Shown in pieces: positions 25,174-34,133 of a DNA stretch of 64,000 bases (position 1 is the stretch's first letter; each line of letters begins with the position of its first letter). A program made the translations under genes and the position numbers. Origin of the DNA: Chitinophaga pinensis (GTDB lineage Bacteria > Bacteroidota > Bacteroidia > Chitinophagales > UBA10324); NCBI GenBank assembly GCA_945903305.1, contig CAMDOA010000001.1, forward strand, positions 80,892 to 144,891, in the 5' to 3' direction. A model generated the notes under the pieces. That model was given only the letters and a program-made list of their open reading frames with translations. It did no database searches and was not told the origin of the DNA.

Positions 25174-26373
25174 TTATTGAGGAAATTCCTTTTTCAATAC
25201 CTCTGCTAAATATTTAATCTGCTCAATGGAATTATATGCCTGCCCTGCAATGCGCAGCCACCAGCGCGGATTGGTACGCGACCAACCAAACACCGGAGTT
25301 TGAATGTGATATTCGCTCATCAGCTTTTGCCAGAATGGATGGATGTAATTGAAATTCGATTCGGGTGCTTTGAATGGAATTGGCAATGGAACAGTTGCTA
25401 AACTGCCCAACATATTTTCCGGACAAGGTGCTTCTTCTCCCAATGCATTCAATAATAATTTTCTTCCCTCCACTATTAAATCATGATTGTGCTTGCGCAA
25501 GTTTTTCCAATCGCCCATCACTGATTCCATGAAATCTATTGAATCTCCTATGCACGCATAAGCTGTGAAATCAGCAGTGCCGGGCCAGAAGAAATGCGAT
25601 GACCATAATTTTTCGCCAACATTCTTATCGTAAGTATGACTGACAATCAATGAGCGAAAGTTTTTTTGTTTGTCCTCACGCACATGTAACAGTGCCGAAC
25701 CTTTGGGTGAACAAATCCACTTGTGGCAATTGCCTGTGTAGTACTCTGCTCCGATATCATCTATATTCAAATCCAGCATTCCGGGAGCGTGTGCGCCATC
25801 AATTAAAACTTCAATTCCTTTTTCGTGCAGTGCTGCAGTTATTTTTTTTACCGGAAAAATAATTCCGGTTGCAGAGGTCACATGATCAATCATGGCGAAT
25901 TTTGTTTTGGGTGTTACACTTTTCATAAAGGCTTCCACCAACTCGTCTTCTGATTTTATCGGGAACGGAATTTCAGCAACTACCAGTTTCGCTTTACTCT
26001 TCTCTGCATAATACTGAACAGCATTCCAACACGCACCATACGCATGATTGTGTGTGAGAATTTCATCTCCTTCTTTCAGTTCCAGATTATTCATCACTGT
26101 GTTCACGCCATAAGTTGCGTTGGGAACAAATACTAAATCTTTTGCTTTTGCACCAACGAATGCTGCAAGTTGCTCCTTGTTCTTCCACAACAAATCTTCC
26201 AACTCAATTATCATAAATCGCACAGCCTCTTGTTCCATTCTGTTACGATATTCGATTTGTTTTTCTAAAATTAAAATCGGTGTCGCACCAAACGAACCAT
26301 GATTTAAAAACACGGTGTTGCGTTCAAGCATCCAGTGTTCAACAAATTTTGAATAGGAAGGAAGTGAATTCAT
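25174..26373 (-). CDS. Class V aminotransferase family protein (isopenicillin-N epimerase-like)
   Basis: This 399-aa PLP enzyme starts with a segment containing FLNHGSFGATP, typical of the isopenicillin-N epimerase-like and cysteine desulfurase-like branch. The PLP lysine lies in YTGNCHKWICSPKGSALL (about residue 217); LIDGAHAPGM supplies the aspartate that contacts the pyridine nitrogen. The reaction and substrate cannot be fixed from sequence: epimerase, desulfurase and lyase activities occur in this branch. Cytoplasmic, no signal peptide. It lies 75 nt upstream of sucA on the same strand; functional linkage is not evident. Confidence 0.85.
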   Translation of the reverse strand: MNSLPSYSKFVEHWMLERNTVFLNHGSFGATPILILEKQIEYRNRMEQEAVRFMIIELEDLLWKNKEQLAAFVGAKAKDLVFVPNATYGVNTVMNNLELKEGDEILTHNHAYGACWNAVQYYAEKSKAKLVVAEIPFPIKSEDELVEAFMKSVTPKTKFAMIDHVTSATGIIFPVKKITAALHEKGIEVLIDGAHAPGMLDLNIDDIGAEYYTGNCHKWICSPKGSALLHVREDKQKNFRSLIVSHTYDKNVGEKLWSSHFFWPGTADFTAYACIGDSIDFMESVMGDWKNLRKHNHDLIVEGRKLLLNALGEEAPCPENMLGSLATVPLPIPFKAPESNFNYIHPFWQKLMSEYHIQTPVFGWSRTNPRWWLRIAGQAYNSIEQIKYLAEVLKKEFPQ

Positions 26374-26468
26374 TTTTTATTTTTTTTGAGAAATGATTTT
26401 GCCTAAATCTTCTTTAAAAAAAAAGAAGTACAATCGTACTTCTCTTTTTCAATACTATAAATCAAAAA

Positions 26469-27080
26469 TTACTTACTCGCTTCAGCAAACCGGCGGTTCA
26501 CTTCATCCCAGTTAATTACATTAAAGAAAGCAGCAACATAATCGGGACGGCGGTTCTGGTATTTTAAATAGTAAGCATGTTCCCACACATCCATACCGAG
26601 TATGGGAGTGCACTTGGTTTCTGCTACATCCATCAATGGGTTATCTTGATTCGGAGTGGAGCATACACATAATTTTTTTGAATCATCAACACCTAACCAT
26701 GCCCAGCCCGAACCAAAGCGGGTGATGCCTGCCTGCGAAAACTTTTCTTTAAAGGAATCAAAAGTTCCGAACGAAGCATTTATTGCATCAGCTACTGCTC
26801 CGGTTGGAGTACCACCACTGTTTGCCTTCATCAAAGTCCAGAACATTGAGTGGTTGTAGTGTCCGCCGCCATTGTTACGAACAGGCATCGGAAATTTTGA
26901 AATGTTCTTTACAATTTCATCAATGCTCATATTCTCTTCGGGCTTGCCGGCAAGGGCAGCATTCAGGTTGTTTACATAAGCAGCATGGTGTTTTGAATGA
27001 TGAATGGTCATTGTCATTGCATCAATGTGTGGTTCCAACGCTTCAACAGCATAAGGTAACCCGGGTAATGTGAAAGCCAT
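26469..27080 (-). CDS. Superoxide dismutase, Fe/Mn family
   Basis: This 203-aa enzyme converts superoxide to hydrogen peroxide and oxygen in the cytoplasm; no signal peptide is present. Metal ligands are seen in [14 protein letters not shown] (His27), [10 protein letters not shown] (second His), and the signature [18 protein letters not shown] (Asp and His). The GSGWAWL segment is also present. Metal choice between Fe and Mn cannot be decided by eye, so sodA or sodB is not assigned. Monocistronic, flanked by short spacers on both sides. Confidence 0.94.
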   Translation of the reverse strand: MAFTLPGLPYAVEALEPHIDAMTMTIHHSKHHAAYVNNLNAALAGKPEENMSIDEIVKNISKFPMPVRNNGGGHYNHSMFWTLMKANSGGTPTGAVADAINASFGTFDSFKEKFSQAGITRFGSGWAWLGVDDSKKLCVCSTPNQDNPLMDVAETKCTPILGMDVWEHAYYLKYQNRRPDYVAAFFNVINWDEVNRRFAEASK

Positions 27081-27167
27081 ATTTAAAAATGTTTTTAGTT
27101 TATGAATTTGAGTTCGCTAATGTAAACTTATACTGCAATGTTTTGGTTCAGCATTAGATAAATTTCA

Positions 27168-27635
27168 TTATGATTTATTTCTTTTTGTTTTGAAAAACTC
27201 TTTTACCATAATAGATGATTCTTCAGCCATTACTCCACTCTTTACTTCACACTTCGGATGCAAAACTTTATTACTAATTAAAGTGAATCCTTTTTTCTCA
27301 TCGTTAGCACCATACACCAATCTCGAAATCTGCGCCCAGCCAATTGCTGTTGCACACATCATGCATGGTTCAAGTGTTACATACAAAGTGCAATCGGTTA
27401 AGTACTTACTTCCGAAATGATTGGCGGCGGCAGTAATTGCAATCATCTCTGCATGTGCAGTTACATCTTTCAGCATCTCCACCTGATTGTGACCGCGGGC
27501 AATTATTTTATTGTTGCTTACGATTACCGCACCAATCGGAACTTCATCTTTTGCCAAAGTATACTTGGCTTCCTTTAAAGCTTCGCGCATAAAATGTTCG
27601 TCGGGCAATAGTTGAGTGGGTTCGTTCATCAGCAA
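27168..27635 (-). CDS. tadA: Nucleoside/tRNA adenosine deaminase (TadA-like)
   Basis: This 155-aa zinc deaminase has the catalytic HAE in TAHAEMIAITAA and the zinc cysteines in LEPCMMCATAIGWAQ, with a GANDEKKGF tail. The order and spacing, and ARGHNQVE before the active site, fit TadA, which makes inosine at position 34 of tRNA-Arg. A guanine deaminase role is the main alternative in the same superfamily. Cytoplasmic. It sits divergent from the TolC gene with a 121-nt gap. Confidence 0.82.
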   Translation of the reverse strand: MLMNEPTQLLPDEHFMREALKEAKYTLAKDEVPIGAVIVSNNKIIARGHNQVEMLKDVTAHAEMIAITAAANHFGSKYLTDCTLYVTLEPCMMCATAIGWAQISRLVYGANDEKKGFTLISNKVLHPKCEVKSGVMAEESSIMVKEFFKTKRNKS

Positions 27636-27756
27636 TTATTAGTTCGCAAAAATGAATCTGAACTTTCGGAAAACACAGCCTTGTTTATATTTAAAAATCA
27701 TCTGTGAGATTTACTTATAAAACTTTAGGTTTGGCGCTTCTTAATTCAAACAGTTC

Positions 27757-29187
27757 TTGTTACACCTTATTATTCGCTTCTCCCTCACTTTAACTTTTAT
27801 CTGTTGCCTGAGTTTTTCTAATGCACAGGAAAAATGGTCGTTGGAACAGTGTATCACTTTCGCGCAACAAAATAATATTCAACTCAAGCAATCGGCATTG
27901 AGTACTGAGTTGAGTCAGGATATGTACCTGCAATCGAAATTAGGTTTGCTTCCGAATCTGAATGCATCATCGAGTTACGGAATTAATACCGGAAAAAACA
28001 TTGACCCAACGAGTAACCTGTTTGTGAATCAAACCATCCGTTCCGGAAATTTTTCATTGGCATCCAATGTCACATTGTTCAGTGGCTTTTCTAAAATTAA
28101 TGAAATGCGAAAAGCATACTTCGATTTCATGGCCTCAAAGTACAGTACTGAACAATTGGTAAATGATATTTCGCTGAGCGTTGCCACTGCTTACCTGCAA
28201 ATTCTTTTTGCTCAGGAACAATTTGCTAATGCAGAAGCACAACAACAATTAATGCAGGAACAGGTTGACCGCACGAAGCAATTAGTGGATGCAGGAGTTT
28301 TAGCGCAAGGTTCTCTGTTGCAAATTCAATCGCAACAAGCAATGGAAGAATTGAATACGGTGAATGCAAAGAATCTATTATCACTTGCAAAACTGAATCT
28401 GCAACAATTGCTGAATATGGATCACCCGGTTGATATTGTAATTCCTGCACTGAAGATTCCGGTTGCAATGGCTTTTCAGGAAATGAATGCAGGAACCATT
28501 TATGAAACTGCACTCTCACTACAACCCGGAATTAAAAGTGCTCAGTTAAAATTGCGTGGTGCTGAAAAAGGTTTGTCGGCAGCAAGAGGCGCTTACTCTC
28601 CATCCCTTTCTTTATTTGGAAGTTTATCATCACAATATTCCAATGCAGTGAAAAAAATAAAGGATGGTTCAATTACTTACGAACCCTTATTGATTGGTTT
28701 TGATTCCATGACATTTGCTCCGGTATATACTTTACAACCCAACTATCAATTTGAAAATACTCCCCTCGGCGATCAGATCAATGATAATTTCGGACAGGCA
28801 TTCGGTATCTCTTTAAACTTTCCGCTCTTTAATGGCTGGATGACTCATACCAATGTGAGCCGCAGTAAAATCAACTTGCTGAATGAGCAATACAATCTTG
28901 AATTGCAAAAACAACAATTGAAAAAAAGTATTGAGACCGCTTTCAATGATGCGGTTGCAGGTAAGGACCGGTATTCCGCTGCCTTGAAAAGTGAATCTTC
29001 CTTTGAATTAAGTTTTGATTACACCAAGCAGAAATTTGATGCTGGCTTGCTTACTTCTTTTGATTATGTAACTGCACAAAACAGTTTGAGTAAAGCCAGA
29101 AGTGAAACATTGCAAGCGAAATTTGAATACATCTTTAAATTAAAAGTGCTGGATTATTATCAGGGCAAACCTTTAAACCTTCAATAG
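27757..29187 (+). CDS. TolC family outer-membrane channel
   Basis: This 476-aa protein has a signal peptide (LTFICCLSFSNA before QEKW) and begins WSLEQCITFAQQNNIQLKQS, the usual start of OEP/TolC proteins. Long coiled-coil helices with repeats such as ANAEAQQQLMQEQVDRTKQL and the second half LNFPLFNGWMTHTNVSRSKI show the duplicated OEP fold. The start is TTG 27757, since the frame is closed by a stop at 27742 and no ATG is available. It should form the outer-membrane tunnel for the adaptor encoded directly downstream (stop and ATG adjacent). Confidence 0.88.
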   Translation: MLHLIIRFSLTLTFICCLSFSNAQEKWSLEQCITFAQQNNIQLKQSALSTELSQDMYLQSKLGLLPNLNASSSYGINTGKNIDPTSNLFVNQTIRSGNFSLASNVTLFSGFSKINEMRKAYFDFMASKYSTEQLVNDISLSVATAYLQILFAQEQFANAEAQQQLMQEQVDRTKQLVDAGVLAQGSLLQIQSQQAMEELNTVNAKNLLSLAKLNLQQLLNMDHPVDIVIPALKIPVAMAFQEMNAGTIYETALSLQPGIKSAQLKLRGAEKGLSAARGAYSPSLSLFGSLSSQYSNAVKKIKDGSITYEPLLIGFDSMTFAPVYTLQPNYQFENTPLGDQINDNFGQAFGISLNFPLFNGWMTHTNVSRSKINLLNEQYNLELQKQQLKKSIETAFNDAVAGKDRYSAALKSESSFELSFDYTKQKFDAGLLTSFDYVTAQNSLSKARSETLQAKFEYIFKLKVLDYYQGKPLNLQ

Positions 29188-30540
29188 ATGACTAAGAAAT
29201 TAATGATATGGCTTGGAGTGGCGGTTGGCGCGTTGCTTCTTTTTGTAATTGTTGGAAAAAAAGCCGGCTGGATATCGACTGACAATGCAGAAAAAGTGAG
29301 TACAGAAAAAGTAAGCAAGCGCGATATTGTAGAGAAAGTTTCTGCTTCCGGAAAAATATATCCTGTAACTGAAGTTAAAATAAGTCCTGATGTGTCAGGA
29401 GAAATTATTGAATTACCGATTGAAGAAGGTGACAGTGTGGTACAAGGTCAATTGCTCGCCAAAATAAAACCTGATATTTATGTAGCACAGGTTGACCGAT
29501 CAGTTGCTGCTGTGAATAATGCAAAAGCAAATTACCTGAATGCACAATCGCAGCTTACACAAATAGTGGTGCAGTTTGAAAAATCGGAAAAGGATTACAA
29601 CCGCAATAAAGATTTGTATGATAAAAAAGTAATAAGTCAATCGGAATTTGATGTGTATGATGCGGCTTATAAATCTTCAAGAGCAAGTAAGGAAGGAACA
29701 CAGCAGGCAGTGGATGCTGCTAAGTTTATGGTGAGCAGCGCTGAAGCTTCTTATAAAGAAGCGAAAGATCAGTTGTATAAAACTTCCATCTATGCACCCA
29801 TGAGTGGAATAGTTTCGGCATTGAATATTGAAAAAGGTGAGCGTGTGGTTGGAACCTCGCAATTTGCAGGAACAGAAATTATGCGCATTGCGAACTTGTA
29901 TGAAATGGAAGCCAGAGTGGATGTAAGCGAAAATGATGTGCTGAAAGTTTCAGTCGGCGATACTTGCGAAATTGAAGTGGATGCTTATCCCGATAAAGTT
30001 TTTAAGGGAGTGGTTTACCAGGTTGCCAACTCGGCAAGTTCATCGGGTGCTATGGTAAGTACTGAAAGTGTTACGAATTTCACCGTGAAAATTTTATTGG
30101 ATCAAAGTTCTTTCACTGATATGATTGATGTGAAGAAGAAGAAATTTCCGTTTCTGCCGGGTATGACTGCATCAGTAAATATTCTGACCAACCATGTGTA
30201 TGGAATTACCACTGTGCCTATTCAAGCAGTAACCACACGCGAAGACTCTGCAGATAAAGCGGAATCGAATAAGAAAAAAACTTCGAAAGAAAAATTAAAG
30301 GAAATAGTTTTTGTTTTTGAAAATGGCGAAGCAAAAAAGGTTGTTGTGACCACAGGCATTCAGGATGATGAATACATTGAAATAAAATCGGGATTGACCG
30401 GTGATGAAGAAATTATTATTGCCCCGTACAGCGCTATCAGCCGCCGGTTGAAAGATAAAATGAAAGTGACCAAAGTGGATAAGAAGGAATTGTATAAAGA
30501 TAAAAAAGGCGGCGCTGAAGTTTCTGTTGAAGTGGATTAG
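29188..30540 (+). CDS. Periplasmic adaptor (membrane fusion) subunit, HlyD/MacA type
   Basis: This 450-aa adaptor has an N-terminal membrane anchor (LMIWLGVAVGALLLFVIVGK). The lipoyl halves are VSASGKIYPVTEVKISPDVSGEI and YAPMSGIVSALNIEKGERV, with a long alpha-hairpin coiled coil between. A beta-barrel and a membrane-proximal domain (GMTASVNILTNHVYGITTVP) follow. It starts right at the TolC stop codon, so the two are cotranscribed. The expected inner-membrane pump (RND or MacB-type ABC) is not adjacent: the next gene is convergent, so the partner must lie elsewhere. Closer to MacA than AcrA in style, but this is inference. The acidic/basic C-terminal tail (KKELYKDKKGG) is unusual. Confidence 0.86.
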   Translation: MTKKLMIWLGVAVGALLLFVIVGKKAGWISTDNAEKVSTEKVSKRDIVEKVSASGKIYPVTEVKISPDVSGEIIELPIEEGDSVVQGQLLAKIKPDIYVAQVDRSVAAVNNAKANYLNAQSQLTQIVVQFEKSEKDYNRNKDLYDKKVISQSEFDVYDAAYKSSRASKEGTQQAVDAAKFMVSSAEASYKEAKDQLYKTSIYAPMSGIVSALNIEKGERVVGTSQFAGTEIMRIANLYEMEARVDVSENDVLKVSVGDTCEIEVDAYPDKVFKGVVYQVANSASSSGAMVSTESVTNFTVKILLDQSSFTDMIDVKKKKFPFLPGMTASVNILTNHVYGITTVPIQAVTTREDSADKAESNKKKTSKEKLKEIVFVFENGEAKKVVVTTGIQDDEYIEIKSGLTGDEEIIIAPYSAISRRLKDKMKVTKVDKKELYKDKKGGAEVSVEVD

Positions 30541-30544
30541 AAAA

Positions 30545-31297
30545 TTATTTTTTTCGGAACGAAACCAAAACTGAAAGGCCAACAGGAAGCGAGCGTTTAT
30601 TTTTTATAAACTGTTTTTCGGAGCACATGATGCTGAAAAAGAATTGTTCGATCCACCGGGGCTGGTATACACTGAAATCGGAACCGGCTTGCTTGTTTTT
30701 GCGCATGAAATTTTTCGGTAAAATATTTGAAATGATGCGGAAGAAAGCGATTAACGGAAACAACCAAAAATTAAAAAAGGTGGAGTAAATTATTTCGCCA
30801 TCGGTTTTAAACAGGTTTTTTACCTGCCGCAATGTGTATCGGCGCAAGTGATGATTGACTACATCGTGTTGCCCCCACAGCAGCATTAGGTACGGAACCG
30901 TGATGATTATATTTTTCCCTGATTTACAAACTCTTTTTAATTCGGAAACGGAAAGCTTATCGTCGTCCACATGTTCAAGCACATCGAAAGCGCAAACCAA
31001 ATCGAACGAATCGGTTTCATACGGAAGTTTTAAAATAGTGCCATGATCAATTTGAAAACCGGGGAGTGTATTTTGTATGTACTTCACGCAATCAGCATCG
31101 TATTCTAAACTGGTGACCTCGCCAAATTCCTGCAGCATTAATGTAGTGGCACCCGATGCAACGCCAACATTTAATATTTTTAATGGCTGCGGAAGGTTCA
31201 GCGATTGAACATGGGTTCGCAAAATTTCCATTCGTGCCTTAAACCACCAGTGTTCGCGCTCCAGTTTATAATACTCAATAAAATAATTTTTATCCAC
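30545..31297 (-). CDS. Class I SAM-dependent methyltransferase
   Basis: This 250-aa protein has the SAM-binding glycine motif LKILNVGVASGATTL (about 39-52), the acidic LEYDADCV segment and FDLVCAFDVLEHVDDD, typical of small-molecule or glycan methyltransferases. Its C-terminus has a hydrophobic stretch (FFNFWLFPLIAFFRIISNIL) that may attach it to the membrane. The first 8 nt overlap the end of the GT2 gene, so both are in one transcript. A role in modifying a lipid-linked or surface sugar is inferred from the neighbours. Confidence 0.8.
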   Translation of the reverse strand: MDKNYFIEYYKLEREHWWFKARMEILRTHVQSLNLPQPLKILNVGVASGATTLMLQEFGEVTSLEYDADCVKYIQNTLPGFQIDHGTILKLPYETDSFDLVCAFDVLEHVDDDKLSVSELKRVCKSGKNIIITVPYLMLLWGQHDVVNHHLRRYTLRQVKNLFKTDGEIIYSTFFNFWLFPLIAFFRIISNILPKNFMRKNKQAGSDFSVYQPRWIEQFFFSIMCSEKQFIKNKRSLPVGLSVLVSFRKK

Positions 31298-32249
31298 GCT
31301 GCTGCAGTTCCTTGTTCTTTATCACTTTGTCAACAATAAACAAGGGACGGGCGCGCACCTGATCGTAAATGCGCAAAACATATTCGCCAATTAAACCGAG
31401 CGCTAATAACTGCACACCACTGAAAATGGAAATGGCCAGAAACAACGAAGCATAGCCGGGAGGCACTCCACCAATGAGGTACATTTTAATGACCACATAC
31501 ACAAAAAATATAAACGCACCAATCATGGTGAGCATACCTAATCGGGTAATGAACTTCACCGGAAATTCGCTGAAGTTGAATATGCCGTTGTAGGCCAGAT
31601 TGAAAAGCATTTTGAATGTATATTTTGCTTCGCCGGCAGAGCGGGCATCTCTTTCATATTCCAAACCGGTTTGGCGAAACCCAATCCATGTGCGCATGCC
31701 GCGAATGAAGCGACTGCGTTCGGGCATTGCATTTAAATGATCGACCACCCGGCGGCTTAATAAAGCGAAGTCGCCGCTATCGAGCGGAATATCGATGCTC
31801 GAAATATTTTTGAGCAAGCGGTAATAAAACCAGTAGGCGAATTTTTTTACAGCGCCTTCCTTGCGTTTGCGTCGGATGCCATAAATAACTTCGTAACCTT
31901 CTTTATATTTTTCATAAAAATGACCGAGCAATTCAGGCGGGTCTTGTAAGTCGCCATCAATAATAAATACTGCTTCGCTGCAATTGACATAAGTTAATCC
32001 GGCGGTGAGTGCCAGCTGATGACCGTGATTTCGGGCGAGAAAAACACATTGGTAATGATGGTCGGTTAGTGCGAGTTCGTTCATGAGCAACGGAGTTTTA
32101 TCGCGACTGCCATCGTTCACTAAAATAACTTCAATGGAATATTCCGAATTTTTTATGAGTTGATTTAACCGGTCAATTAATAAATTGAATCCTGCTGCTT
32201 CGTTGTAAAGCGGAATGACAATACTAATCTGTGGTTGCTTATCGGACAT
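31290..32249 (-). CDS. Glycosyltransferase family 2, membrane type (DPM1/ArnC-like)
   Basis: The ATG at 32249 (319 aa, MSDKQPQISIVIPLYNEAAG) is preferred over the track start; a TACATTTG promoter-like box on the minus strand at 32268-32275 lies 18 nt upstream of it. The catalytic GT-A domain has IIDGDLQDPPE with the DxD-type metal motif. Two C-terminal transmembrane segments (FITRLGMLTMIGAFIFFVYV; LFLAISIFSGVQLLALGLIG) fit polyprenyl-phosphate glycosyltransferases. It should load a sugar on undecaprenyl phosphate at the inner membrane. Confidence 0.87.
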   Translation of the reverse strand: MSDKQPQISIVIPLYNEAAGFNLLIDRLNQLIKNSEYSIEVILVNDGSRDKTPLLMNELALTDHHYQCVFLARNHGHQLALTAGLTYVNCSEAVFIIDGDLQDPPELLGHFYEKYKEGYEVIYGIRRKRKEGAVKKFAYWFYYRLLKNISSIDIPLDSGDFALLSRRVVDHLNAMPERSRFIRGMRTWIGFRQTGLEYERDARSAGEAKYTFKMLFNLAYNGIFNFSEFPVKFITRLGMLTMIGAFIFFVYVVIKMYLIGGVPPGYASLFLAISIFSGVQLLALGLIGEYVLRIYDQVRARPLFIVDKVIKNKELQQRG

Positions 32250-32282
32250 GAATGAATTGAATGGTTGCAAATGTAAAAGACT

Positions 32283-34133
32283 TCAATGGTGTTTTTCCTT
32301 TTCAAGCCATTGCTGCAAAATGATTAAATTCCAGATGCGGTTGTAGAGATATTCTTCGCCGGCATTAAATCGCTGCAACAGTTTTTTTACTTCCGGATAA
32401 TTTATTACGGCGTGTTGCTCAATCATTTCTTTCGATAAATAAAAATCAACTAAATGTTTCAATTCTTTTTTCAGCCAGTGTTTTAACGGAATGGCAAATC
32501 CCTGCTTGGGCCGATCGAAATATTCGCGCGGCACATAATCATATAGCACTTCTTTTAATAAATATTTTGCGGTTCCGTTTTTCAGTTTCAGATTTTCGTT
32601 GAGGTTCAATGCAAATTCCACCACGCGATAATCTAAAAACGGGGTGCGTGTTTCCAACGAATACTTCATGCTTGCGCGATCTACTTTCACCAGCAAATCA
32701 TCTTTGAGATAATAATTCAAATCGAAAAGCGCCTGCGCTTCCTTCGCACTTAGATTTCTTTTCAGTGAAGAAACATCGTGCTGAATTCTGAATTCATCAT
32801 TGGGTTTGTTCACTATAATATTTTCAATTTCACCGGAAGAAAAAAAGTATTGCTCCTGTGAAAAAATATGGGAAGGCAGAAATTGTTTGTCGGAATAATT
32901 CAGCAACTCTCCAACCCTTTTATATTTTGAAGGAAGCAACGAAAGCATTCCGCTCAATGGTTTCCGGAAAGATTGCAGCATTGGATTATGCAGTCGCTCA
33001 GCCCATTTGTATGCACCATATCCCATAAATAATTCATCGCCTCCATCGCCGCTTAAAGTCATGGTTACATGTTGCCTTGCCAGTTTCGACACGAGCATTG
33101 TTGGAATAGCGGATGAATCGGCATAGGGTTCATCGTACTGATCAATTATTTTATCTGCGAGTTCAATGGCATCATTATAACCAACAATAAATTCATAATG
33201 TTCGGTGTGCAAGTGGCGAGAAACTTTTTTTGCGTATTCACTTTCGTTGAATCCGGATTCTTTAAATCCAATGGAAAAAGTTTTTACCGGTTCAGCAGAT
33301 ACAGATTGTGCAATGGCCGTTACCAAGCTTGAATCAATGCCACCGCTCAGAAAAGTTCCGAAGGGCACATCGCTGATCATGCGCATTTGCACACTGCTGC
33401 GCATGAGATTATTCAGTTGGATTTTTGCATCCCCAAAATCATTGACTGTTGCAGCTTCTATTTTCTCTTCTGCTTTCCAGTAAGATGAAAACTTAATTCC
33501 GGTTGCATCAATCTTTGCGTAAGCGCCAGAAGGAAATTTATAAATGTCTTCGTAAATAGTATCGGGCTCTGCGATGTATCCGATGTTAAGGTATTGCGCA
33601 ATTGCTTTCTGGTTTTTCTTTCTGTTATTTTTAAAATCCGGTAATTGTAACAGAGCTTTTAATTCGGAAGCGAAAACAAATTTTCCATTTTGGAAGGAAT
33701 AATAAATAGGTTTCACACCCAACCGATCGCGGAAAACAGAAAGTGATTTTTCCTGTTTATCGTAAAGTGCAATGGTGAACATGCCGTTGAACAAATTCAC
33801 CGCTTCTGCTCCTTTTTGCGAAAGCAATTCCAGAATCACTTCACTATCTGAATGTGTTTTCAAATCGGTAGTTACAAGTGAAGCAATTTCCTGAAAGTTA
33901 AAAATCTCACCATTGAAAACCATTACATATCGGGAGTTGTGCGAATACATGGGTTGGTTGGCCGCGCTCGATAAATCAATAATGCTCAACCGGCGATGAC
34001 CGAGGCCACAATGTTCATCGAAAAAAAATCCATCCGCATCAGGCCCGCGATGTGCTATGGTGTCGGTCATTTTTTTCAGCGCTACTTCGTCGCTGAAAGG
34101 TTGAATAGAATAATATCCTGCAATGCCACACAT
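32283..34133 (-). CDS. Asparagine synthase-like glutamine amidotransferase
   Basis: This 616-aa protein has the N-terminal nucleophile Cys2 in MCGIAGYYS, a GATase II domain to about 200, then the PP-loop FLSGGIDSSLVTA and the AMP-binding region with SGDGGDELFMGYG. The full set of catalytic features is visible. It may be AsnB making asparagine, but its place between two glycosyltransferases and a methyltransferase suggests amidation of a surface sugar or lipid intermediate, as for exopolysaccharide-linked AsnB homologs; this is inference. It starts 1 nt after the end of the GT4-like gene, so it is translationally coupled. Confidence 0.88.
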   Translation of the reverse strand: MCGIAGYYSIQPFSDEVALKKMTDTIAHRGPDADGFFFDEHCGLGHRRLSIIDLSSAANQPMYSHNSRYVMVFNGEIFNFQEIASLVTTDLKTHSDSEVILELLSQKGAEAVNLFNGMFTIALYDKQEKSLSVFRDRLGVKPIYYSFQNGKFVFASELKALLQLPDFKNNRKKNQKAIAQYLNIGYIAEPDTIYEDIYKFPSGAYAKIDATGIKFSSYWKAEEKIEAATVNDFGDAKIQLNNLMRSSVQMRMISDVPFGTFLSGGIDSSLVTAIAQSVSAEPVKTFSIGFKESGFNESEYAKKVSRHLHTEHYEFIVGYNDAIELADKIIDQYDEPYADSSAIPTMLVSKLARQHVTMTLSGDGGDELFMGYGAYKWAERLHNPMLQSFRKPLSGMLSLLPSKYKRVGELLNYSDKQFLPSHIFSQEQYFFSSGEIENIIVNKPNDEFRIQHDVSSLKRNLSAKEAQALFDLNYYLKDDLLVKVDRASMKYSLETRTPFLDYRVVEFALNLNENLKLKNGTAKYLLKEVLYDYVPREYFDRPKQGFAIPLKHWLKKELKHLVDFYLSKEMIEQHAVINYPEVKKLLQRFNAGEEYLYNRIWNLIILQQWLEKEKHH

